From positions 1 to 5,235 of the forward strand of contig JAISLJ010000164.1 in assembly GCA_031290955.1 (NCBI GenBank): 5,235 nt of DNA, read 5' to 3'. The notes under the pieces are model-generated. The model had not been told where the DNA came from, ran no database searches, and worked only from the letters and a program-made list of their open reading frames with translations. A program made the translations under genes and the position numbers. Shown piece by piece: positions 1-5,235 of the stretch (within the stretch, counting starts at the first letter, position 1; every line of letters begins with the position of its first letter). This DNA is from Zoogloeaceae bacterium (GTDB lineage: Bacteria; Pseudomonadota; Gammaproteobacteria; Burkholderiales; Rhodocyclaceae).

Positions 1-25
1 AATGCTGTTCGCGCTAATGCTGTTC
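1..25. repeat. Two copies of a 10-bp direct repeat
   Basis: AATGCTGTTC occurs at 1-10 and again at 16-25, separated by GCGCT, a period of 15 bp. In the putative downstream frame this encodes NSI twice (NSI-SA-NSI). Because it touches the window edge, it could be part of a longer array or only a chance pair. Confidence 0.5.
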
Positions 26-27
26 AC
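1..27 (-). CDS. Putative start of a downstream gene coupled to the methyltransferase (truncated by window edge)
   Basis: A GTG at 27-25 overlaps the methyltransferase TGA in a GTGA arrangement, preceded by AAAGGAG at 8 nt. The frame stays open to the left edge and would read MNSISANSI. Nine codons are too few to identify a family. A four-base stop/start overlap with a good ribosome binding site is a common sign of translational coupling. In a methyltransferase context a restriction endonuclease is a reasonable guess, but nothing in these residues shows it. It could also be a chance open stretch. Confidence 0.4.
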
Positions 28-926
28 AGGGCGCACTCCTTTCCCGTCTCTTCCATCGCAAACAGATCACGCTCGACAGGGCATAGCTGGCGGCGAACCA
101 TGTCGCAATACGCTGGCGCAATGTCAATGCCAATCGAGTTGCGCCGCATTCTTTGCGCCACAAGGAGCGTTGTGCCGGAACCCATGAAAGGATCGAGCAC
201 TGTGTCGTTTTCCTGGGTAAACAGCTTGATGAACCATTCCGGCAAGGCTTCGGGAAAAGCGGCGCTGTGCTCCTTGTTGCCGCATTCCGTCGCCAGGAGC
301 AGGACATTGGTCGGATAGGCCTTGTCCCTTGTCAGCCAGTTGGAAATGTTTTTTCCAAAGCCGCTGCCGACTTTTGAATTGTCCCGGATTTTGTCCGTCT
401 CCGAGAGATTTTTCAGGCGGCTGTTGGCCCAATCCCCCATCGGCACCATCACGGCTTCCTGGTACATGTGGAATTTTCGGCTTTTGTTGAATTGCAGGAG
501 CCGCTCCCATGCGTCACGAAAACGGTTGGGCCATTTGCCGGGATAGCAATTCTTCTTGTGCCAGATGAATTCTTCCGTCCACAGCCATCCCTGCCTGCGC
601 ATGGCGAGAATCAATTCCATGACATAGGTGCTGCGCTCGCCCGCAACCACCTTTTCCTTGATGTTCAGGATGAAGGTTCCCGTGGGTTTCAATACCCGCA
701 GCAATTGTTCCGAAATGGGCAGGAACCATTGCACATATTCTTCTGGCCGAATGCCGCCATAGATGTTTTTTCTCTGGTCCGCGTAGGGCGGGGAAGTAAC
801 GATGAGATCCACGGAATGGTCTGCAATGCGCGCAAGACATTCCCTGCTGTCGCCAGAGTGGATATCGGTCTGGATTCCCATATCGTCAAAACCATCCGCT
901 GTACGGGGAAAGGTCTGCTGAAGCAT
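24..926 (-). CDS. Site-specific DNA methyltransferase, beta class, probably N4-cytosine
   Basis: This is an S-adenosylmethionine-dependent DNA methyltransferase that would act on chromosomal DNA at an unknown recognition site. Motif IV, TSPPYADQR (44-52), comes before motif I, DPFMGSGTT (245-253), followed by motif II, IGIDIAP (265-271). This IV-then-I order defines the beta class. TSPPY, rather than DPPY, is typical of N4-cytosine enzymes, but N6-adenine cannot be excluded. The region between, about 120-205 (HKKNCYPGKWPNRFRDAWER, MVPMGDWANSRLKNLSETDK), probably includes target recognition. The length of 300 aa is complete for a small beta enzyme. The start is uncertain: ATG 926 has a poorly spaced AGGG and sits in a hairpin loop, whereas ATG 881 (285 aa, MGIQTDIHSGD) lies nine residues before GDS, where relatives usually begin, but has only a weak GGATGG upstream. 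It begins 30 nt after sucB and has lower GC than sucA/sucB, suggesting acquisition. The predicted next gene overlaps its stop codon. Confidence 0.9.
   Translation of the reverse strand: MLQQTFPRTADGFDDMGIQTDIHSGDSRECLARIADHSVDLIVTSPPYADQRKNIYGGIRPEEYVQWFLPISEQLLRVLKPTGTFILNIKEKVVAGERSTYVMELILAMRRQGWLWTEEFIWHKKNCYPGKWPNRFRDAWERLLQFNKSRKFHMYQEAVMVPMGDWANSRLKNLSETDKIRDNSKVGSGFGKNISNWLTRDKAYPTNVLLLATECGNKEHSAAFPEALPEWFIKLFTQENDTVLDPFMGSGTTLLVAQRMRRNSIGIDIAPAYCDMVRRQLCPVERDLFAMEETGKECAL
36..42 (-). promoter_or_regulatory. Ribosome binding site inside the methyltransferase 3' end
   Basis: AAAGGAG lies 8 nt before a GTG (27-25) that overlaps the methyltransferase stop. Match and spacing are good for a Shine-Dalgarno, and better than either candidate site for the methyltransferase itself. 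It supports a coupled downstream gene. Confidence 0.5.
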
Positions 927-942
927 AAAACCCTTTCCCCGT
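903..942 (-). promoter_or_regulatory. Perfect 11-bp inverted repeat around the methyltransferase start
   Basis: The arms at 903-913 (ACGGGGAAAGG) and 932-942 (CCTTTCCCCGT) are exact reverse complements, separated by 18 nt. In the minus-strand transcript the 5' arm holds the purine-rich GGGGAAAGG stretch that would serve as ribosome binding site for the ATG at 926, and this ATG lies in the loop. Seven of the eleven pairs are G-C. No T-run follows on the minus strand, so it is not a normal terminator for sucB. It may hide the ribosome binding site, be an operator for a DNA-binding protein, or protect the 3' end of the sucB message. The repeat is seen directly; the role is inference. Confidence 0.6.
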
Positions 943-956
943 TTTCCCGGATTGCC

Positions 957-2147
957 TCAAATCCCCAACACCAGTCTGGCTGGGTCTTCCAGGGCTTCCT
1001 TGATGCGCACCAGGCCCAGGACGGCTTCGCGGCCGTCGATGATGCGGTGGTCGTAGGAGAGCGCCAGGTAGTTGATCGGGCGGATGACGATCTGGCCATT
1101 TTCCACGACCGGGCGATCCTTGGTGGCATGGATGCCGAGAATCGCCGATTGCGGCGGATTGATAATGGGCGTGGAAAAGAGCGAGCCGAAGATGCCGCCG
1201 TTGGAAATGGAAAATGTGCCTCCCGTCAATTCCTCAATCGACAAGCGTCCTTCCTTCGCCTTGGCGCCGAATTCGGCGATCTGTTTTTCGATCTCGGCCA
1301 CCGAAAGCTCGGAAGTATTCCGCAGGATGGGCACCACCAGCCCGCGTGGCGAGCCGACCGCAATGCCGATATCCACATAGCCGTGATAGACAATATCATT
1401 GCCATCGACAGAAGCGTTCAGGATGGGGAATTCCTCCAGCGCGGCGCAGGCGGCCTTGACGAAGAAACCCATGAAGCCCAGCCGGACGCCGTGCTTCTTC
1501 TCGAACTTCTCGCCATATTGTTTCCGCAGCGCAATGACCGGCCCCATGTTCACCTCGTTGAAGGTGGTCAGGATGGCGTTCTCGTTCTTGGACTGGATGA
1601 GCCGCTCGGCAATGCGGGCGCGCAGGCGGTTCATCGGCACGCGCTGCTCGATGCGCTCGCCCAACGCCACCAGCGGCGGAGCCGCCCTGGACGGCGCGGC
1701 GGCAGGTTTTCCCGGCGCGGGCGTCTGCGCGGCCAGGGCATCTTCCTTGGTGACACGTCCGCCACGTCCCGTTCCGCTTACCGCGGCGGCGGGAATTCCC
1801 TTCTCCTCCAGAATCTTGCGCGCGGCAGGGCTGGCGGCGGCAGGGGCGGCTGTTGTCGCGGGCGCGGTGGCTTCCGCCAGGGAGGAGGATGCCCCGGCTG
1901 TCGCCACGGCGGTGGTGTCGATGCGGGCGATCAGTTCTTCGGAGAGCACCGTCTCGCCATCACCCTTCAGGATTTCCACCAGCACGCCAGCGTCTCCTGC
2001 CGGAACTTCCAGCACCACCTTGTCCGTCTCGATGTCGACCAGCACTTCGTCGCGCTGGACGGCTTCGCCCACTTTCTTCTTCCAGTTCGCCAGCGTCCCC
2101 TCAGAGACGGATTCGGAAAACTGCGGTACCTTGACTTCAATAATCAT
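957..2147 (-). CDS. sucB: Dihydrolipoyllysine-residue succinyltransferase, E2 of 2-oxoglutarate dehydrogenase
   Basis: This is E2o, the core of the 2-oxoglutarate dehydrogenase complex. It moves the succinyl group from its lipoyl arm to CoA, giving succinyl-CoA. The 396 aa compare well with 405 aa in E. coli. A single lipoyl domain spans residues 1-77, with the lipoylated lysine predicted at Lys43 in ETDKVVLEV. An Ala/Ser/Thr-rich flexible linker follows (about 78-105). The peripheral-subunit-binding domain is at about 106-140 (SPAARKILEEKGIPAAAVSG, then GRGGRVTKEDAL). A second Ala/Pro linker leads into the acyltransferase domain (about 165-396). GGTFSISNGGIFGS (309-322) is the E2o-type form of this motif. 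The catalytic motif SYDHRIIDGRE (364-374) has His367 and Asp371 in place. Only one lipoyl domain is present, as usual for E2o and unlike many E2p proteins. It is co-transcribed with sucA by spacing. No E3 gene follows directly; a DNA methyltransferase does. Confidence 0.98.
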   Translation of the reverse strand: MIIEVKVPQFSESVSEGTLANWKKKVGEAVQRDEVLVDIETDKVVLEVPAGDAGVLVEILKGDGETVLSEELIARIDTTAVATAGASSSLAEATAPATTAAPAAASPAARKILEEKGIPAAAVSGTGRGGRVTKEDALAAQTPAPGKPAAAPSRAAPPLVALGERIEQRVPMNRLRARIAERLIQSKNENAILTTFNEVNMGPVIALRKQYGEKFEKKHGVRLGFMGFFVKAACAALEEFPILNASVDGNDIVYHGYVDIGIAVGSPRGLVVPILRNTSELSVAEIEKQIAEFGAKAKEGRLSIEELTGGTFSISNGGIFGSLFSTPIINPPQSAILGIHATKDRPVVENGQIVIRPINYLALSYDHRIIDGREAVLGLVRIKEALEDPARLVLGI

Positions 2148-2153
2148 TGTTGA

Positions 2154-2157
2154 CTCC
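2154..2157 (-). promoter_or_regulatory. Ribosome binding site of sucB
   Basis: GGAG lies 6 nt before the sucB ATG at 2147, inside the 16-nt gap after the sucA TGA. The surrounding TCTGGAGT is identical to the sucA site, and both genes read AACAATG or CAACAATG at the start codon. This points to a duplicated or co-selected initiation region for the two subunits. Confidence 0.8.
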
Positions 2158-2163
2158 AGAAAA

Positions 2164-4986
2164 TCAGTAATCGATCTTGCCCAGCGCGGAAGCGATCAGC
2201 GCCTTGGCCTGTTCGTTGAATTTGGCGAGGTAGCCCACCGCCGGCGAAGCCGAGGCCGGACGCGACACCAGAAGCAGATTCTGCTTGTCCCCCAGCGAGC
2301 GCACAAGATGCTGACGGGAAGAAAACCAGTACCAGGCGCCCTGGTTGCGCGGCTCTTCCTGGCACCAGACCACCTCACTCACATTGGGATATTTCGCAAG
2401 TTCCGCCACGAAGGATTTTTCCGGGAAGGGATAGAGCTGCTCAATGCGCACGATGGCAATGTGCCGCAAATCCCCGGCGCGGCGAGCCGCCAGCAATTCG
2501 TAATAGACCTTGCCGGAGCAGAGCACGACGCGCGTCACTCCCTGGGGTTCCAGCGCGTCCACGTCGCCGATCACCCGCTGGAATTCGCCATTGGCCAGTT
2601 CCTCCAGGGTCGAGACGGCTTCCTTGTGGCGGAGGAGCGACTTGGGCGACATGACAATCAGTGGTTTCCGCTGTTTCCGCAAGGTCTGGCGACGCAGGAG
2701 GTGGAAGATTTGTGCCGGTGTGGTCGGCACGCAGACTTCCATGTTCATCTCGGCGCACAACTGCATGTAACGCTCAAGCCTGGCTGAAGAATGCTCCGGC
2801 CCTGCGCCTTCCTGACCGTGCGGCAGCAGCATGACCAGACCGCAGCCCCGGCCCCACTTGGCTTCGCCGGAAGAGATGAACTGGTCGATCACCACCTGTG
2901 CGCCATTGGCGAAGTCGCCAAACTGCGCTTCCCAGACCACGAGTTCGTTTGGCTCGGCGGAGGCGTAGCCGTACTCGAAGGCCAGCACGCCTTCCTCGGA
3001 AAGCACGGAATCAAAGCACTGAAAACCGCCCTGCTGTTCCTGCAAGCAGGCGAGGGGATGATAGGTGCCCTCGCCGCGCTGCTGCCGGTTCTGGTCGTGA
3101 AAGGCGGCATGGCGGTGAAAGAAGGTGCCGCGCCCCACATCCTCACCGGAAATGCGGATGCCATAGCCCTCGGAGAGCAAGGTCGCATAGGCAAGGTTTT
3201 CCGCCATGCCCCAGTCGAAGGGCAGTTTTCCCTGCCCCATGGCGCGGCGGTCCTCGACGATCTTTTTTACGCGCGGATGCAGGACAAAGCCTTCCGGCAG
3301 CGTGGTGAGCCGTTCGGACAGGCGCTGGAGTTCCTGCACCGGCACACGGGTATCCCAGGTTTCGATGTAGGACTTGGCAAGATAGGGTTTCCAGCCCTTG
3401 GCATGTTCGCGCGTGTAGTTGGAAAGCACGGGATTGTGCAGGAGTTCACCGCGATCCAGATGCTCGCGGTAATCCTGGATCATTTTCTCCGGCTCATCGG
3501 GCGCAAGCGTGCCTTCGGCCACCAGCCGATCCGCGTACACCTGGCGGGTGCCGGGATGGGCGTGAATTTTCCGGTACATCAGGGGCTGCGTCACCATCGG
3601 CTCGTCCTGCTCGTTGTGGCCCAGCTTCCGGAAGCAATAGATGTCAATCACCACATCGCGTCCGAATTCCTGGCGGAAATCCACGGCCAGCTTGGTGGCG
3701 AGCGCCACGGCCTCCACGTCGTCGCCATTGACGTGGAAGATCGGCGCCTCAGCCATTTTGAAGATTTCCGTGCAATAGTGACCGGAACGATAGTCACGCG
3801 GATCGGAGGTGGTAAAGCCGATCTGGTTATTCACGATGATGTGGATCGTGCCGCCGGTGCCGTAGCCGCGCGTCTGGGCAAAATTGAGCATTTCCTGATT
3901 GACGCCCTGCCCGGCTACGGCGGAATCGCCGTGGATCAGGAGCGGCACAATCTTCTTCTTGCCCTCTTCGCCGTAACGCAGTTGCCGCGCATAGACGGAA
4001 CCTTCCACCACCGGATTGATGATTTCCAGATGCGAGGGATTGAAGGCCAGCACCAGATGCACCGACCCGCCGGGCGTGCCGACATCGGAAGAATAGCCCA
4101 GGTGATATTTCACGTCGCCTGCCGAAAGATCAGCGGCTTTCTTGCCCTCGAATTCGGCAAACAGCAGGCTGGGCGATTTGCCCAGAATGTTGGCGAGCAC
4201 GTTCAAGCGTCCGCGGTGCGCCATGCCGATGACGATCTCCTGCACTCCGCGCACACCCGCGACCCGCACCAGTTCATCCATCGAAGCGATCAGCGATTCG
4301 CCGCCTTCGAGCGAAAAACGTTTCTGCCCGACATATTTGGTATGCAGGTAGCGCTCCAGGGTTTCGGCGGCGGTGACGCGCTCCAGCAGGCGCTTCTTGT
4401 CCTCCCGGCTGAAAACGCCACGCGAGCGAATGGGTTCCAGACGTTCCTGGATCCAGCGTTTTTCGCGCGTCTCCGTCATGTACATGTATTCAACGCCGAT
4501 GGAGCCGCAAAAGGTTTCGCGCAGGGCTTCCAGAATCCTGGCAAGCGGCGCGTGTTCCGTGCCGATCTGCAGCGAACCCGTGTGGAACAGGCGGTTCATG
4601 TCGGCATCGACAAGGTGGTGGTGTGCTGGATCCAGTTCTGGAATACTCGCCCGCTCAAGGCGTTTCAGGGGGTCAAGATCAGCACGGCGGTTGCCCATGA
4701 AGCGGTAGGCGTTGATGAGTTGCAACACCGCCACCTGCTTGCCGTCATCCGCCGCCGGGGCCGCCTTCTGCCGGAATCCCCGCTGCCCGTGCTTGGCAAA
4801 GGCGGCGATGATGGGACCATGCGCCACTTCCTGCATGGCGGAGCCGGTTTCCCGCGCCAGCTGGTCAAAATACGCCCGCCAGGCTTCCGGTACCTGCGCC
4901 GGATCGTCCAGATAGCGTTCATACAATTCTTCGACAAAGGGCGCGTTGCCGCCGAAGAATGGCGTCGTTTCAAGTTTTTGTCGCAT
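2164..4986 (-). CDS. sucA: 2-oxoglutarate dehydrogenase E1 component (thiamine-diphosphate dependent)
   Basis: This is E1o, which decarboxylates 2-oxoglutarate with thiamine diphosphate and passes the succinyl group to the lipoyl arm of SucB in the cytoplasmic 2-oxoglutarate dehydrogenase complex. It is 940 aa from the chosen start, close to the 933 aa of E. coli SucA. Residues about 10-45 form the N-terminal E1o segment (FFGGNAPFVEELYERYL). IGMAHRGRLNVL (253-264) and DVKYHLGYSSD (291-301) carry His257 and His295, which align with E. coli His260 and His298. The thiamine-diphosphate/Mg motif runs from GDSAVAGQG (353-361) to NN at 386-387. The transketolase-like pyrimidine-binding half holds SGEDVGRGTFFHRHA (613-627) and WEAQFGDFANGAQVVIDQF (685-703). 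The C-terminal part contains VMSPKSLLRHK (778-788), WCQEEPRNQGAWYW (874-887) and RPASASPAVGY (909-919). The frame is intact with no missing motif. Expression may depend on readthrough from gltA, since a strong terminator lies just upstream. sucB follows after 16 nt. Confidence 0.98.
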   Translation of the reverse strand: MRQKLETTPFFGGNAPFVEELYERYLDDPAQVPEAWRAYFDQLARETGSAMQEVAHGPIIAAFAKHGQRGFRQKAAPAADDGKQVAVLQLINAYRFMGNRRADLDPLKRLERASIPELDPAHHHLVDADMNRLFHTGSLQIGTEHAPLARILEALRETFCGSIGVEYMYMTETREKRWIQERLEPIRSRGVFSREDKKRLLERVTAAETLERYLHTKYVGQKRFSLEGGESLIASMDELVRVAGVRGVQEIVIGMAHRGRLNVLANILGKSPSLLFAEFEGKKAADLSAGDVKYHLGYSSDVGTPGGSVHLVLAFNPSHLEIINPVVEGSVYARQLRYGEEGKKKIVPLLIHGDSAVAGQGVNQEMLNFAQTRGYGTGGTIHIIVNNQIGFTTSDPRDYRSGHYCTEIFKMAEAPIFHVNGDDVEAVALATKLAVDFRQEFGRDVVIDIYCFRKLGHNEQDEPMVTQPLMYRKIHAHPGTRQVYADRLVAEGTLAPDEPEKMIQDYREHLDRGELLHNPVLSNYTREHAKGWKPYLAKSYIETWDTRVPVQELQRLSERLTTLPEGFVLHPRVKKIVEDRRAMGQGKLPFDWGMAENLAYATLLSEGYGIRISGEDVGRGTFFHRHAAFHDQNRQQRGEGTYHPLACLQEQQGGFQCFDSVLSEEGVLAFEYGYASAEPNELVVWEAQFGDFANGAQVVIDQFISSGEAKWGRGCGLVMLLPHGQEGAGPEHSSARLERYMQLCAEMNMEVCVPTTPAQIFHLLRRQTLRKQRKPLIVMSPKSLLRHKEAVSTLEELANGEFQRVIGDVDALEPQGVTRVVLCSGKVYYELLAARRAGDLRHIAIVRIEQLYPFPEKSFVAELAKYPNVSEVVWCQEEPRNQGAWYWFSSRQHLVRSLGDKQNLLLVSRPASASPAVGYLAKFNEQAKALIASALGKIDY

Positions 4987-4993
4987 TGTTCTA

Positions 4994-4997
4994 CTCC
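4994..4997 (-). promoter_or_regulatory. Ribosome binding site of sucA (decides the start)
   Basis: GGAG lies 7 nt before the ATG at 4986. The alternative in-frame ATG at 5007, seven codons earlier, is preceded by a T/A-rich stretch with no purine-rich Shine-Dalgarno, so 4986 is preferred. The GGAG could pair with a CTCC 3 nt upstream (CTCCTCTGGAG), but a 4-bp stem with a 3-nt loop is weak. Confidence 0.8.
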
Positions 4998-5020
4998 AGA
5001 GGAGCATCGTTTTTCAGAAG

Positions 5021-5056
5021 AAAAAAAGCGGCGCGTCCATGCCTGCGCCGCTTTTT
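5021..5056 (-). terminator. Intrinsic terminator after gltA
   Basis: A perfect 12-bp inverted repeat (arms 5023-5034 and 5045-5056) encloses a 10-nt loop. In the gltA direction it is an A-run, then the GC-rich stem GCGGCGC/GCGCCGC, then seven consecutive T residues (complement of 5021-5027). This is the classic Rho-independent layout. Because the stem has A's on one side and T's on the other, it could also act on the plus strand, although no plus-strand gene is supported there. It sits 6 nt after the gltA stop and 34 nt before the sucA start. Confidence 0.9.
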
Positions 5057-5062
5057 CCGGGG

Positions 5063-5235
5063 TCAACGTTTGGCAAGCGGCGGCACATCGCGCCGTGCCG
5101 CGCCGATGTAGAGTTGCCGCGGACGCCCGATCTTGTATTCGGGGTCGGTGAGCATTTCCTCCCACTGCGCCATCCAGCCCGCCGTGCGCGCCAGCGCGAA
5201 GATGCAGGTAAACATGGAGGTGGGAATGCCAATCG
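5063..5235 (-). CDS. gltA: Citrate synthase, C-terminal fragment (5' part outside window)
   Basis: This gene makes citrate synthase, the cytoplasmic enzyme that condenses oxaloacetate and acetyl-CoA to citrate and CoA as the entry step of the TCA cycle. Reading the minus strand from the right edge gives 56 residues ending in a TGA stop. They begin IGIPTSMFTCIFALARTAGW and contain KIGRPRQLYIG near the end, then finish PPLAKR. This matches the C-terminus of type II (hexameric, E. coli GltA-like) citrate synthases, including the RPRQLY motif. Its first arginine corresponds, by my recollection, to the citrate-contacting Arg407 of E. coli. The catalytic His and Asp residues lie further upstream, outside the window. 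A terminator starts 6 nt after the stop, and sucA follows in the same direction. The two leading bases at the edge belong to a cut codon. I see nothing unusual in the visible part. Confidence 0.95.
   Translation of the reverse strand, partial: IGIPTSMFTCIFALARTAGWMAQWEEMLTDPEYKIGRPRQLYIGAARRDVPPLAKR

Noticed and set aside
2..318. Small open frames near the left edge on both strands (2-187 and 100-318 plus, 14-307 minus)
   Set aside because: They overlap the methyltransferase C-terminal region, including its motif I, in other frames and show no family features.
903..950. The 903-942 inverted repeat as a sucB terminator
   Set aside because: In the sucB direction the stem is followed by ACAGCGG, not a T-run. 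A short TTTT follows only on the plus strand, where no gene is supported. A minor role as transcript-end stabiliser remains possible.
468..2153. Plus-strand open frame (561 codons) opposite sucB and the methyltransferase
   Set aside because: It crosses two real minus-strand genes and the gap between them. Its low-complexity Gly/Arg stretch is the complement of the Ala/Pro linker of SucB. No domain is seen.
1399..2787. Plus-strand open frame (462 codons) across the sucA/sucB junction
   Set aside because: Antisense to both genes, composed of Ala/Ser/Arg-rich sequence with no recognisable motif and no ribosome binding site that I noticed.
4984..5007. ATG at 5007 as the sucA start (adds seven residues)
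   Set aside because: It has no Shine-Dalgarno upstream, whereas the ATG at 4986 has GGAG at 7 nt and gives the usual N-terminus of the family.
2791..5151. Very long plus-strand open frame (786 codons) opposite sucA
   Set aside because: It lies fully antisense to sucA, whose protein matches the family along its whole length, and it also runs across the terminator into gltA. The translation shows no known motif. Long antisense frames are usual in GC-rich, strongly codon-biased genes.

Overview
The window reads as part of a proteobacterial chromosome, most likely a betaproteobacterium. The gene order citrate synthase - 2-oxoglutarate dehydrogenase E1 - E2 is typical of that class. The E1 N-terminus (FFGGNAPFVEELYERYLDDP) also looks more like betaproteobacterial SucA/OdhA than like the E. 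coli protein. This assignment rests on remembered family sequences, not on a search.

Every supported gene lies on the minus strand, so the window is read from right to left. The 3' end of gltA (citrate synthase, 56 codons visible) enters at the right edge and ends in a strong intrinsic terminator. Only 34 nt separate the T-tract of that terminator from the start of sucA (E1o, 940 aa). sucB (E2o, 396 aa) follows after 16 nt, and the two share almost identical ribosome binding sites. Together gltA, sucA and sucB cover entry into the TCA cycle and the 2-oxoglutarate to succinyl-CoA step.

In many proteobacteria the next gene would be lpd (E3, dihydrolipoamide dehydrogenase). Here a beta-class DNA methyltransferase with a TSPPY motif lies 30 nt after sucB. 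Its base composition is clearly lower in GC than the TCA genes (about 50% against about 63% in hand-counted sample lines). A perfect 11-bp inverted repeat surrounds its first possible start codon, with the ribosome binding region in one arm. The end of the methyltransferase gene carries a good Shine-Dalgarno sequence and a GTGA stop/start overlap. This suggests a translationally coupled next gene, of which only nine codons are visible before the left edge. A restriction-modification locus, or an orphan methyltransferase with a partner, inserted between sucB and the rest of the operon is the most interesting reading. The partner itself is outside the window.

No gap of 300 bases without a gene exists. 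I saw no tRNA, rRNA, CRISPR array or insertion sequence.
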